A stretch of 64,000 nucleotides of DNA from Lepidurus packardi (lineage: Eukaryota; Arthropoda; Branchiopoda; Notostraca; Triopsidae). This document shows positions 22,827-35,685 of this stretch, piece after piece. The stretch spans positions 1 to 64,000 of the forward strand of contig JAKZAN010000150.1 of assembly GCA_023053545.1 (NCBI GenBank). The letters run 5' to 3'. Each line of letters starts with the position of its first letter. The stretch's first letter is position 1. The notes beneath the pieces are model-generated. The model was not told the DNA's origin. It saw only the letters and a program-made list of their open reading frames with translations, and made no database searches. Made by a program: the position numbers and the translations under genes.

Positions 22827-24055
22827 ATGTTACAAAATAGATACACAGTAACCAAGGATAACTTCAGTTTTGGGGTCCAGAAAATAGAGGAACAAGTAGA
22901 TACTCTCTATCTGGATCCGGAGATCGGGCCTTCCGAAGCAGAATAGTAAATAACACACACTCCTTCAAGAACCCCTTCCCTCTCGCATCACCCAGCCTCA
23001 TATCCCTTCTTCCTCCCTCCATAAAGAACATACATTTTAGTGACTGCACTTTTGAGCTCAATAAATTATTTCGGGAGGTCACGGCCAACATCGAATCCTT
23101 GAGCTTCCTGAACTCGAACTTCAAGAGAAAGAGGAGCTTTACTAAAATTGATTTTCGGGCTCTGTCCTAAAGAAATCCCCAGCTTAGAATTCTTAACATT
23201 TGTAGAATCCCTCTGGCTGTAGAAGAAATTTAAAGTCTGGCTCACTATGCAAAGAAACTACAGGTCATCGAGTTACTTGATATGCCCAAGCTGTCTAATG
23301 GCTGTCTCAGGTGTCTGGCGGATGTGGAGTGTCTGATAGAGTTAGGAGTTGGCGGGTCACCGACAGAGTATAACAGATTATTGAGTTTGGAGGGTTTCCA
23401 GGCCTTCAGCGAAAACTCCCAGCTCTTAAAACTCTACATCCGATTCTGCTCATAAGTGGGCGACGAGGAGCTCTAGCACATCAGCAGCAATTTAGAAAAT
23501 CTCGTGCACTTCGAACTCCAAAGAAACTCCTTCGAACACTGCCCTTAAATCAGCGATAGGGCTCTGCAGAGTTTCTCGCAGTGCAAAAAACTAACCACAT
23601 TCAAACTGGTCTACAATCGGGAATTCTCTGAAAATGCTTGTCTGAATATTGTCCAGGCGATGCCCAGTCTCAGAGAACTGAGTCTCCCTGCCTGTCCTAT
23701 TCTTGACTCGATGGAACCTCTCATCAAACTCAAGCACCTGTAGAGACTAGATCTATCGGGTGACAGCTATGTGAGGCCACATTGTCTGCAATAGATCAGC
23801 AGACATCCCAATTTACAACACCTTTCCCTGGGACATTTCGACCACGGAGAAATGAGCTGCAAATAGCTCTCTCCAACCTGTCCAGCCGAAGGATATTTTA
23901 TAATCAAATCATTCGAAGAAGCCAATAGTTTTAAGAACTTAAAATCCTTGACTCTTGAGCAAAAGTGTCCTCTGACCTTCTGGATTGATGTCAGGCTGAA
24001 AAAGATGCGCAAGGCTCTCCAGATTCAGTATCGACTCGGACATAATTTCTAATGA
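22827..24055 (+). CDS. Leucine-rich-repeat protein (F-box/AMN1-like repeats)
   Basis: Exons 22827-22945 and 22996-24055 with a 50-nt intron, 392 residues. From about residue 80 there are irregular repeats of 24-28 residues of the form LRELSLPACP, LQRLDLSGDSYV, LQHLSLGHFD and LLKLYIRFCSQVGDEEL, matching the cysteine-containing LRR subtype found in FBXL and AMN1 proteins. No F-box is visible in the N-terminal 75 residues. Such repeats are scaffolds for protein binding, often substrate receptors of SCF ligases; that role here is only an inference. Confidence 0.82.
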
Positions 24056-24229
24056 TGATTGAAAAAGCTCTTCTTCTTCTTCTTGAGATAATAAATTTGT
24101 ATGGGTGAGTTCTTATTGTATGAGAAGGGGAGAGGGGCGTGTGTGTGTGTGGCTTAGTGAAGAATTATCCAACAACTTATAACTATTTAATACCATATTA
24201 TTTTTGATCCACAAACAGATCCCCTCTCA

Positions 24230-24977
24230 ATGAACTATATCCAGAGAGCCTGGCTTTACGCCCTCCAGCCTGTCACTTACGTCTTCAACGAGAAGCTTGC
24301 CAAGAGATCAGGTATTAAATTGTGCTTACTTCAACTCTTATCGTAGGTCTCCTCGGAAAACTCGGTCGGTTCTTCGCCGTGGGACCCCGTGAGTTCGGCG
24401 TGCACCCCACCACCCGTCACTTCATCTTCTGGAACAGAATGCTGACCCACTACTTGGGCTTCCTGCTGCATAAATACTCCGTCATCAAGTATGCTTCCCA
24501 CCTGCTTCAATGCTGGCTTTCTTGTAATCGACATGCAATAGGGGTCTTTCGCACAATGGATACCACATGATGAGGATGTTCAGAACCTCTGCCTGGATGC
24601 CTCTGGTGCTGGGTCTGATTCCTCTGGCCTTCCTGCCCAACTTGGACGGTTTCTACGAAGACGAGGAGTAAAAAATAGATATTGCAGCAACAATAACAAC
24701 ACAATATTTTATTGAGTGATTTAGAGGTACTACCCTGGAGTGGTTCTACAAAAAGCAGAGATTGGGAGGCCCTGCCAACACCCTCAATCACAGAGTTTCG
24801 GCGCATTTCACTGAAATCAACGGCATCTACGGTGTCGAGATGATGAAAAAGTACTCTCGCGTCCACAAGGAACTCGTCAGCGAGAGGAACAGAGCCAACG
24901 AAGATGAGAGAAAGACCCGCTTTGCCCGTCCTGGCTACGTCTACCTTCCCTACAACTCTGCCCCCGACGGAAAATGA
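24230..24977 (+). CDS. Hypothetical single-span membrane protein, possibly mitochondrial
   Basis: Four exons (24230-24311, 24347-24488, 24542-24667, 24725-24977) with introns of 35, 53 and 57 nt give 200 residues. The N-terminus is basic and amphipathic without acidic residues at first, one hydrophobic span lies near 105-120 (SAWMPLVLGLIPLAFL), and the C-terminal half is charged and ends in GYVYLPYNSAPDGK. I do not recognise the family. The layout resembles lineage-specific subunits of ciliate respiratory complexes, which is speculation. All junction phases agree and the gene ends in TGA. Confidence 0.78.
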
Positions 24978-25173
24978 TAAGGCCACCTATTTCATAATCC
25001 CATGACAAATATCTTTTGCCATCGCAATCCACCCCCCACAATATTGAATCACATACATATGTTATACCCATCTATTCACTATACAATACTCACAAAAAAC
25101 AGTCACTACTACTACTTTCTCTCTCTCTCTAGAATTTGAATATTTTTTAAAAATCCAATACTTTGACTTTATC

Positions 25174-26074
25174 ATGGCTAACATCGCTGCTCAAAATGCT
25201 GAGCTCCTCCGTCTCATCCAGGCCAAGGATTACCGCAATGCTTCTATCCCCACTCTCCTCAAGTCACTCAAGGTAAGTTCCATCCCCCTCCTTTAATAGG
25301 TTATATTTATTTTTTACCTATCAGATTGCTATTTACACCGTCAATCTGCCTGCCCAAAACGACCAATTCCTGTCGGAAGCAAGTAAAGAAAACACCTCAT
25401 CGACCACGCACCAACTATCAATTTCTTGATGGCCCTTAGGAAATTTTGCTGAATACAACTTGTTCTACAGTCTTGCTGTTTCTGATCTGAATGAATTCTC
25501 CAGAGCTGTCGAGAAGGTCAAGTTCTTCTATGAGAACTTCCCCAGACTCAGAGACTCCTCGCCCAACTACTACCAGATTGAGGCTATCCAGTTGCTCTAT
25601 CTGCTGAGTTACAACAAGATCGAGGACTTCTATACAAAGCTCGAATCCCTCACCCAATAACAACTTGCCAATAAGTTCATCGAGTACGTGGTCAAGCTTA
25701 ATGAAGCCATCGAAGAGGGCAACTACAGACTTGTGTTCTCCCTGAAAAACTCAAGCCCCCTGGAATACTTCACACCATTCTTGAACCGTATTTCCGAAAC
25801 AGTTAGGGAAGAAATTGCCCGTAGCAGCGAAAAGGCCTACGGCAGTTTGAGCTTCCGCCAGGCTATGGAGATTTTCCAGTTGCCTAACGAAAAGGAGTTG
25901 AAGGAATTCTGTGTTGCCGAGGGATCCAAATACGAGACCACAAACATCAGGTGGAAAATTAAGGATGATAGGATCTACTTCGAGTCGACAACTGCAGCTA
26001 AACCTAGCATCAACTCCGAACATCTGATCAAGACAGTGCTGCAGTATGCTCATGAGCTTGAGAGAATTGTATGA
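25174..26074 (+). CDS. RPN12: 26S proteasome non-ATPase subunit RPN12 (PSMD8)
   Basis: Exons 25174-25272, 25325-25382 and 25440-26074 (introns 52 and 57 nt), 263 residues; yeast Rpn12 has 274. The TPR-like helical region (FYENFPRLRDSSPNYYQIEAIQLLYLLSYNKIEDFYTKLE, near 85-125) and the C-terminal PCI-type block ending in LLKTVLQYAHELERIV-like residues match PSMD8, including VREEIARSSEKAYGSL and EQAMEIFQL-like residues. RPN12 is the last lid subunit to join the 19S regulatory particle. The 57-nt intron carries an in-frame TGA. One TAA follows SLT and is read as Glu. Confidence 0.92.
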
Positions 26075-26244
26075 TTTCACAGTTCTAGATTGTTAGTAGG
26101 TCTTTTGATAAAAACTAAGACAAAAAATATTTCGTGCATCCTCCTCAAACGAGCTTATTTCTTTTAAGTTTTTGACAATAGCTACTTCAAATAAAACAAA
26201 AAGTATAATATTTGAAAAAACAAAACAAAAGCATAAGATTATAT

Positions 26245-27564
26245 ATGGAGATGGAACTCAAGGCCACCTGTGAGACGAGTCCGAATATTGCTCTAGTCAA
26301 GTATTGGGGGAAGCTTGATGAAGACTATATCTTGCCCCTCAACGATTCGGTGGGGCTCACCCTTGACCCCTCCGACCTCAGAACCACAACCACGATCTCA
26401 TTTACCAAGTCCATCCCTGAAGACCGACTGATCCTCAACGACAAAGCCCAGAAAATCAGCCATCGCATCTAGAAAGTGCTCCGTATGGCTAGGGAAAAGG
26501 CTTTCTAAAAAATCTACAAAGAACGTGTGAGCGTCGAAGGTACCAACACTACTATACTCTGATCACGACCTTTAATAATATTATTAAACCCAACACCAGA
26601 ATGGAATACATACAAATTCTTGATTCGATCCGAAAACTCTTTCCCGACTGCTTCCGGTATGGCTTCTTCGGCCTCTGGCCTGGCTGCTCTTGCCTGCTCT
26701 CTCAACCGACTCTTCGCTGATGCTTTTACCCCTCAAGAGGTTTCTGAACTTGCTCGTCTCGGTTCTGGGAGTGCGTCTCGATCCATCCATGGAGGTCTTG
26801 TACGCTGGTTCGGAGTTCCTCAAGATATCCTATCAACGTATTTACAGAATAACAAAGCTATACTGCCTCATGCGATACAATAACAGTTGAGTAAGGAGTG
26901 CGTGACTGTAACTGTGAAGCCAAGCGAAGAACTTTCTAACTTTACCGTGCTGATTCTACTGGCTGATTGGTCTGAAAAAGAAACGAGCTCAACGGATGGC
27001 ATGAAGCGAAGTGTCTAGACCAGCGAACTGATCTTCTAAAGGAATAAGATTGCCTCCAAGCGGGTAGATATCCTATTAGAGTGTCTGACCAAGGGTGACA
27101 TCAATAAGTTCTCAGAAACCATCATCAGAGTAAACTTATCATTTTTACTGTGTCTATTTCTTTGATCCCTGCAGGATAGCAACCAATTCCATGCGCTGTG
27201 CCTCGATACCTATCCCCCCATCTTCTACCTCAATGAGTTCTCCAAGACTGTCATGTATCTCGTTGACCATGTTCTGAACAAGCATCTGCCCACAAAGATT
27301 GCGTATACTTTCGATGCGGGACCCCATGCCTTCCTAATCATCCATGATTCCATGCTGAACCAAGTTATGCGATCTCTGCAAGTAGTATTCCCGAACTTCA
27401 GCTCGATTCTGAACCCTCGCGCGAGTGCATTCGTGACTCAAAATAGCACCGCCAACTAAAAACTCCCAGAAGGACTATAATAGAAACTGAAAAGCACAAA
27501 CATCGATAAAAAACCATTCGGAATCTGGATGACCAAAGTCGGATCTGGTCCGAAATTCATCTGA
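26245..27564 (+). CDS. MVD: Mevalonate diphosphate decarboxylase
   Basis: Exons 26245-26539, 26600-27129 and 27175-27564 (introns 60 and 45 nt, both with in-frame TGA), 404 residues, the usual family length. GHMP-kinase-superfamily features are clear: SPNIALVKYWGK near 13, SENSFPTASGMASSASG near 118 (phosphate-binding loop), GSGSASRSIHGG near 160 and DSNQFHALCLDTYPPI near 278. The enzyme makes isopentenyl diphosphate from mevalonate diphosphate with ATP, so the organism has a cytosolic mevalonate pathway. A TAG in GMKRSV-TSEL falls where plants and animals have Glu, which helps fix the code. Confidence 0.96.
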
Positions 27565-27780
27565 TCTACAAGACGTGTTCTAATGTGTGTCGATATATAT
27601 GGATAGGTTTAATAAAAAAAATAAGAAAGTCAGAAAAGAAGAATAATAAAAATTATGAAGTAGTCCCGTAGATTATTTATTAGATCCTCCAAGACTCATA
27701 ACTACTGCGACTACACGAGTACTCCTTCTCTCTTTTTCTCTCTGTCTCCATAATAATCAATCCCTGCTTCCACTACCCTA

Positions 27781-29166
27781 ATGCTTCGAACCCTCAACAA
27801 CAAACTCAACAACCTCACAGCTTCCTTGCTCCAGCACCAATAACAACTAGTCTCAGCTGCATCCCCTGCGGATCTAAGAAAATAAATATAAAGTCAAATT
27901 GGACAACATAATGCTGATGTCCTCATTAAGATACTAGGGTTTGATGATGAGAGTTCTGAGTAGTTGGATGTCGCTCAAATGTTTGCCAAGATACAGGAAC
28001 TTGATAGGTAACTCAATCTGTAAAAACCAATTGCGAATGCTGCCAATGCTCCTCAAGTTGCACATCCTTCGCCACTTAGCAGTCAAGTCATGAACAAGAC
28101 TCGTCAGGCTGGGGCGGATATCAGAGAAGACTCAGTAGGACACAACAGATCACAATAGATACCTCCTTCGATCAAGACAACAGCCCGAGTCAAAACAGAA
28201 TCACTGCATAATCCCTAAAGCCGTGGAACACCTATCCCAAGACGTCGATAAAAACTATTAACTTAAACCAAAGAGCGTCAGTCAACAATCGACTACAAAG
28301 GAATGAACTAGAGCAGTATCATTGACCCTCCCGAGAGTCCACCTGATATGGTGAACTTCATTTTCAGCAAGTATTGTAAGTGTCCTTTGGGGATGATACA
28401 GAAAAACAGCAGCTTCGAAGATAAGTCGATGTTTGCCAAGACACTGAACTACGATAAGATCATCCAGTTCCTGACTGACTACGGAGCGCGGACGACTCCG
28501 GATGATCGGCTCTATCTCATCAAAGTCATAAGACGCCATTCCCTAAACTCCAGGTTCATCGAGCCCAAGGAGTTCCTCAAGGTTTACCAAGACCTGAAAA
28601 AAGTATTTACTCTAGACGATGAAGATGTAAGACAACATCTCGAGGAACTTGATAGGAACTAGAACAATAACAATACTGGTTTAGGCTCCTCTCCCCAAAC
28701 AATCAATTCACTCTCGCGCAGCAACAGAACCAAATTCATCTAAGGACTACAACTCAACCAAGGCACCAAGGTCTCTAAGGGCGAATTCCGCAGAAAGATC
28801 AGTCAGAAGATCAAGGAGAAATCCTATCACAAAAATTCACTTTTGGAGAAATTGCGACTCAAAGAACTAACCTGGGAGACTCTGTTCAATCTATCAAATG
28901 CCAATCAATATAAAGATCTAGCAGTTCCTGAGATCGATTTTGAAGACGAGGAAGACCAATTCTTTTTGAGTGAGTTCGGTAGCAAGTAGATCCCCGCAAC
29001 CCAACCTCTTCTACAGGGTCTCCGGAATGGAAGCATAGGTAAAGGGAAGCTGCGTGAACCCAACCGTATCAAGCTGCCTACTTTGAACAACAACAGCAGT
29101 GCTGCTCCCAGCTTCGTGAATAGTAAAAGAACAAGACCAAATACGAACCATGATCTATTTTTTTGA
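27781..29166 (+). CDS. Hypothetical protein, 461 aa
   Basis: Single continuous frame, ATG 27781, TGA 29164-29166, with about twenty TAA/TAG codons. The N-terminal third is polar and low-complexity; the middle (near 190-290) is helical and better folded (FAKTLNYDKIIQFLTDYG, then FLKVYQDLKKVFTLDDEDV), reminiscent of an EF-hand-type helical pair but without calcium-binding loops. The C-terminus is basic and disordered, ending in KRTRPNTNHDLFF. No family recognised. Confidence 0.78.
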
Positions 29167-29478
29167 GTCACTATTCCCTTTTCTAAATACATAATATTCA
29201 TTTTAAGTGATCTATAAAGGATTACTATTTTACTGTTACAAATCTTAGATGATTGGGATGTTATTGTTATAGTCACTGGAAGTCAAACACAACATAATAA
29301 GGGCTCAGACGATATAAAACAAAACAAACAAAATAAATGCAGTATTTTTTTTAAAAACCAACCTACACTTTCTTTCTCCTGTGACGATCATTAATTCGAT
29401 AATTATTTATTTATATATATACACAATCAAAACCCCCTCCCCTCCCTTTTTACTTTTTGCCTAATATTGCACTATTAT
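29167..29478. promoter_or_regulatory. Intergenic region
   Basis: AT-rich 312 bp between two plus-strand genes. A C-rich stretch (CCCCCTCCCCTCCC) at about 29433-29446 lies some 35 bp before the next ATG. Nothing else identified. Confidence 0.45.
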
Positions 29479-32400
29479 ATGAAGGCTTTCTTCCTTCTAC
29501 TGATTTCCCACTTCACTATCCTCCTCACGAACTCCCTAAACTTCACTAAGTGTTTCTCCAACTGCAAAACCTGTCCTAAAAATGACTTCGCAACCTGTGA
29601 CCCATCCTCTTCCGACACCTGTGTCCCTGGCTACTTCTATCAGAATGACACCAAAGGCTGTCTCAGACTGCCCACCTTCAATGTACAACCACATAATAAT
29701 ATACAATGTTCGTAAAATATATATACTGGTTTTTAGGAGATTGAAGCCGAACTGACATCGACAACTAGTAATGCTGTGACCTCGGGTTGGACCTTCAACG
29801 GAACAGGAAATATCCCAACTTCTGTCTGCACGACTTCTCAGAATCAGCCCATCAGCACGCTGGGTCAATTCGCCAATGTCAAAGTCACTAAAAATTATAA
29901 GATTAGTAAAGCCACCTCCACCGCAGTGATCAACATCTACTTCATCCAGCTCAACTGGAAAACTGGGGATAAGGTGACTGTCTCCATACAGAATGCAGGA
30001 GCTGTCTTGGGTACTGTCGATATTATTCCATCCAGTTTCACTGAAGATCCCAAATTGAGATATTTGTCGACTTGTGGGAGCTTCAAAGATGAGGCTATTG
30101 TGGCTGCGCAGTTCACGTTAGAAGCTACAGGCATTTCCCAAGCAACCTCTCTCGATGTTGTATTCTAACCATCCCTTGCTGCCGAAAGTCGCTGGGCCAT
30201 CTCCAACATCCGAGTGCTGTCAGGATGCAATAGTTTTGGATTCAGCAGTCTGTGCAAATCTTGTCTCCCGGGATTCTACCTCAGCAGTACTGCTATGCGT
30301 TGCGAGAGTTGCAGTTCAATTTGTAAGACTTGCGGTAACAGTGCGACTAATTGCCTCTCCTGTCCTGCATTTTCGATCATGGCCAATGGAACATGCGTGT
30401 ATTCGAGTAATTTCTTCACCGTAGAGAGCCCTATAAATGAGCAATCTTCTCCAAATCTTACGACGATATGTAACGGTATTGAGATGCTGGGAGGAGCTAT
30501 GGATTTTTCGAAGATTGGCTCAGCGCTTACCCATACCATCACCCTTGGCAAACATATCTACCTCAAACTCAATATTAAACTAGTGCGGATCGGAGCCTGG
30601 GGGTCAAATGTCGCTTTCAAGGCATAAGTAGACAATACTAACTACATCACAAAAACATCCTTCCTCTAACCCTTAATATCGTCTTTTTGCAATACCTCGG
30701 AACTAAGTGTTGTGACGATGGAGGAATCCGGGTATATTGAGCACAACAATTCCAAAGTCACTTTAAAATTCTCGACGAATGGCTCTAGCCCGTCAGGGAC
30801 TACCCATTATTTCGCCATCCGAGACATCGCGTTGGTCCTCTATAAATGTCCTCCCCAATGTAGTTCATGCCAGCTTACCAGTAATATGGAGTCATAATGC
30901 CTGGTGTGTAACGAGTTCCTTATCGCTAGTTCGAAATGTGTTCTGTGCCCATTTGGTTTTTATACCCAAAGAACCAACGAGTCAGTCGGCTGCAAAGCAT
31001 GTCACGCTACCTGTAGGAATTGTGATGAGAAACTCGCATCAAACTGTACGGAATGTTACTCTGGGTTCGTTCTACAGGATGGCTACTGCCAACCATCAGA
31101 AAGCACATCCTTAAGTCTGTTTAGCATATAGCTTGATCGTGATAACTTCGTATGGCAAAACTTCGAATGCACTCCTGACTGTTCGGACTTTATGTGTTCA
31201 AACTATCGGCTATTCGGAAATCGCAATACCAATGCACCCACAAGCATTAAAAGAAAATTCACTCTACCCCCGCACCGCGGGATTCTGGTCATGGTCGAAG
31301 TCTTCAAACTCGGGGACTGGGAAGCCATCAGTGCGAACTACACGGATAAGAACACCCCAATGACTATCTTGCTGCTTCGCGACGGTATTATCCTGACAAA
31401 TGTCACTGTGAATAAGAGCGTAGGAAGTAACATCTGCTCCCCCAAAGGAAAGGATTTCTTCTATTCTGTGTATAAAACAGAAGAAGGCCATACTTTCGAA
31501 AATGTAACATATGAAATCCGAGGTTCTGGACCGATCAGCATCCGACAGTTCATCGTGTTCTTACAAAACTGCTAGAAGTGCGAAAGCGAGAGACTCTCCT
31601 ACACGGTTGAATATATGCCGATCTACACTAAGGATAATTCTAAAAGGGGCATTAACGCTTATCTGAAACTCAAAAAGCCTCTGTCCGAACCCAAACTGAT
31701 AACTAATGCCTTTGAAGTCTATCTATTGGGCAACAAGATCCAACCTACCTAAACTGAATACTTGTACGACTTACGTCTCTTCCTACCTGTTAACGAGCCC
31801 TTCACTAGAAGAAATATCACGACCAGGCCTCCAGATGCCGATTCCATTCTTAGCACTTCCGAATCATCCATCATTCGAATGCTCACCTAAGTTAACAACT
31901 CTCCATCCAGGATGCTCGCTGCTGTTGGAAGCACACTAATTTCCAGAACGGTAAACACCACAGTTTCGAGATACGACACCCTAGACACCGACCAATTGGA
32001 GACTGTCAACTAGCTACATAACCTCATGTTCGGCTTTACCAATGCTGTCCTCTATACTATGCTTGTGTTCCTAGGTCTGGGACTAGGACTGGTATTGTAA
32101 GAATTCTCGCTGACCCTACAGCTTATCTTTATGCACATCTACATTAACTCCAACGAGATAGCTGCTACGCTGAAACTCCCAATGGAAGGAATAAAGATCA
32201 TCGAACACTTGAACTACTTTATGCCGCATGACAGAAAGAATATCTAAGCAGGTATCCTCCCACTGAATCTGCATCAACAATCAGAACACATCTTCTAGCA
32301 GTATAACGTGGATGTGAACTTCATCCGTGCTATCTACCCGATCGTCATCATCAACATCATCTACCTGGGCTATTTCCTTATCCTTTTCTTCCTCAACAAA

Positions 32401-33246
32401 TGCTGGAGTGCCTTCAGCCACAGCTAAAACATCTTCGTGCGCTGGTTCCGGGAAATGGTTGAGAGACCAGTTAATTTCTGGGACTATTTCTTCAGATGGC
32501 AGTTCATCACAGTCATCTGGAGTTGTGTTCTTCAGTTCCAGAACCTCAACTCGCATCCTAACAATGTCTTCCGAGGCTTCAATACATTCTTCACTGTCCT
32601 GTGCTTTGTCTGTGCACTACTCTACCCCATCATCCTAGTCATCTATCTGTACAACATGAAGTTGATCGTGCTGAAGTAGACCTTCAACTATCTCTACGAG
32701 GACATATTTTTCAAGAGAATCAAGAAGAGTCAGGATGAGGTGGACAGTTTCAATTACATATTGTTGAGGTTTTTCAGATACTTCATCTATGCCCTGTTCG
32801 TGGGGGTGTTCATCAATAACCAAATCGTGACTCCAGTCATTCTGATCATCATCACATTGCTTGAACTCGCCTTCATCTGGCTCAAAGAAATCTATATGGA
32901 CAAGGTCCTCTTTACTTTCAAAGTCGTGGAATCCATATTCATGATTCTCCTTTCTCTTGTCTGGTTGATCAGCTATGCCGTCTCAGCAGACTGGAGCCCC
33001 ATCCGATACCTCCAATTCGGATATGTTGGTGACGCCTTCATCATTATCATAATCCTGAATGCTTTCCTGAGATCGATCTATCTGCTCTACCTGAAACTGA
33101 GTGAGTTCGCTGACAGGAAATACAAGATTGCGAACCCGGGCCAGAGCAGACGAGATGTGAACAGATATCCGACAGCCAGCATAATGCCGGCACCCATAAG
33201 TTCCAGGGGTCTGGCAGTGCCCAACGACGACCCTATGAATGGCTGA
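29479..33246 (+). CDS. Large cysteine-rich multispan membrane protein
   Basis: Exons 29479-29682 and 29737-33246 with a 54-nt intron, 1237 residues. A signal peptide (MKAFFLLLISHFTILLTNS) is followed by about 820 residues of extracellular sequence with furin/growth-factor-receptor-type cysteine clusters (CKSCLPGFYL, CESCSSICKTCGNSATNCLSC, CHATCRNCDEKLASNCTEC) alternating with beta-rich segments. The C-terminal 400 residues hold about eight membrane spans and a short basic tail. Many ciliate surface proteins combine such repeats with membrane spans; receptor, adhesion and channel roles are all possible. Its second half looks TRP/polycystin-like in layout, without a recognised pore motif. The intron is 3n without TGA. 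Confidence 0.85.
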
Positions 33247-33419
33247 TCTAACTCATTTTATCGAACCAGACCATCAAAGATGTATGCACCCTATTTTCTA
33301 AAGCAAATCCAAATATATGTATTAACAAACATACAAATAAAACAATAAAAATAAAACATTAAGATGATGTATATATACATATATAGAATGTTTGATTGTT
33401 TTAATAGTGAAATAAAAAA

Positions 33420-34130
33420 ATGTAGAGGTCAAGTTTTATAGATGATGATCCAGTTATCGAGGAATTCTTGAAGAGGAAATCCACGACGTTGGCTTCTTCC
33501 TCCCCTTATAGACCACTCACCCAGAGAAACCCCAGACCTCCGAGACTCACCGAAGCCTACGAGCACAGACCTCAACTCGACCTCAGCAGAAGAAATGACA
33601 ACTGTTTTAGTGCCGGCAAAATCATAAGAGCAAACACCCATCACAGGAGCCTGTCAGTCTTCCCCCAGAATATCCTCAAATACCAATAGAGTTACCGGAT
33701 GCATGTCAAAACAGCCCAAACCACCACCAGAAAACCAATAATAATAAGCACCACGAACCCTTCGAACAGTACTACTGCTGTAGGGTTATCTCGTCTAGCC
33801 TCCAGCGAGTTATCGAATGGACTGAATATAAAGAACCAGATTCTATCTATTACAAAGACTAATCCTACATTCGCCAATAAGATACTCAATCCGACCCTGA
33901 TCAAGTGTGTATCGTCAAGTAGAAGGAACAGCAATAACTACCGAGCAATGATGATACCTGGCAGTCTGCAGCCTAAATATAGTATACGGGCGCTGAGACC
34001 GAAGTCGGTGCAGACTTTGGCAGAGAATTCTCGATTAGGGTCCGGTTCAAAGGGCAGGCTGAACCCCAAAGTTCTGATGGTGGAGAATCCATTCAGCGAC
34101 AAAGTCGGGGGATACTCAGAATACATATGA
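33420..34130 (+). CDS. Hypothetical basic Ser/Thr-rich protein
   Basis: Intronless, 236 residues, ATG 33420 followed by TAG (sense) and TGA at 34128-34130. The protein is rich in Ser, Thr, Asn, Arg and Pro, strongly basic, without membrane segments, and probably disordered; segments such as SPYRPLTQRNPRPPRLTEAY stand out. No domain recognised. It follows the large membrane protein by 173 bp. Confidence 0.72.
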
Positions 34131-34293
34131 TTTCGGTGTCACCTATATCTGCCCATATAAATCTAGGATTCGAGTCTGTCTGTCGACTTTTCTATCTCAT
34201 ATATTATTTTTTTAATTGTTTCTCAATTATTATAGAAAAATATTACAGGAAACACACAAACAATATATATATATAAATACAATAGATTGATAG

Positions 34294-35525
34294 ATGTAGA
34301 AACCTATCCATCCCGGAATAGCAGAAGCACTAAAATCCAAGGAGTAGAAACTCCAAAGTATCGCCAAGAAACTGGCCTTGGTCGTCGCCACTAAAAAGAC
34401 GGCCAGGAAATAGGAAGCCGACAGAGTAGCAGAACACCTCTACATCGGGTCATACTCATCCGCATGCAACAAGGATTTCCTGTACAAGTGCGAGATCAAA
34501 CACGTCCTCATGTGTCTGGGGCATTTGGGTCTCCCCTATCCTGAAGAGTTCAACTACAAGAAGATCAACATCCAAGGTATAATAATAATCATGATACACA
34601 CATACTCTCTCGATGTAGATAAGTAAAACTAAACAATCTAGCAATACTTCGATGAGGCTGCAGACTTCATCCATGCAGCTGTTACTCAGCAGCAGAATAT
34701 CCTAGTACACTGGTAAAGAAATATACTAATTTTCTCATAATTTCTAATATGTGTGTGTTTAGTTTCGCTGGTATTTCCCGATCCTCAACCATGGTGATTG
34801 CATATCTCCTCAAATACCAGAGACTAAGTGTTAGGTAAGCATTGGAACTGGTCCGTCGGAATCGGCCTATCATCCAGCCCAACCCTGGGTTTCTCAGCAA
34901 ACTGTATGTCTACTACGAGAGAATACAGAAATCATCACAACAGGGTATGATTTCGGAATAACTGGCCAATACCGCCAGCGATAATAATAATAACTAGATG
35001 CTGATCTAGCAATGGGGTCAGTCTATCCCTGTTATATCTGCTTCCCCCCCTGTTCCTGCTCTGGATTAAAAGCAGCGATGGGAATAATAATTATTAAAGG
35101 TGGACTTCATGAAATAGGTTGAACCAAATCCTCAGAACTAAGTGGTTATCTAGAATTAAGAGGTTCATTCCAACGCGGTGTAGCAGTAGAAGATCGCAAA
35201 TAATATCGATGATATAGAAAAATAGCCTCTTCGAATGTAGACTCTCGAAGTAGTCACCTCCGTTCCGATCCTGGATCAACCCAAGGAATAAACCACCACA
35301 GTTTAAACTACTACTATATAGTCCGAATAAACTCAAAACCAGAACACAATCCCAGAGACGAACACATAGAATACGAGTGTAATGACCAAATAGAAGATTT
35401 AAACTGAACCACCCCAAGGCAACGACGAAGAAGAACCCCAGAGCTAATAACCCAGTAACAATAACCAGGAATCAGCAAACAACCAACCCAAGAAGAAGAA
35501 GAACAAGAAGAAAAATAAAAGATGA
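34294..35525 (+). CDS. Dual-specificity protein phosphatase with long charged tail
   Basis: Exons 34294-34576, 34619-34712 and 34763-35525 (introns 42 and 50 nt), 379 residues. The catalytic domain is intact: IGSYSSACN near 50, an aspartate in IQDKEN (general acid position), the signature VHCFAGISRSSTMVIAYLL near 125-143 (HCX5R) and NRPIIQPNPGF. The family removes phosphate from Ser/Thr and Tyr, often on MAP kinases. From about 200 a tail of some 180 residues contains roughly two dozen TAA/TAG codons; with UAR = Glu it is highly charged and ends in a Lys-rich block. The second codon is TAG. Confidence 0.9.
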
Positions 35526-35685
35526 TAATTAGAATTATTTGTTTAGTTTTTATAGTTTGTTTGGTCTATATTCCTTTTTTTTTTAATTATTTGATTATTG
35601 TCTTATATATGCAACACGACATACACACATATACACGGTATTGGTATTTTGATGAGGATTGGAGGATTAATGATGAGTAATACTC

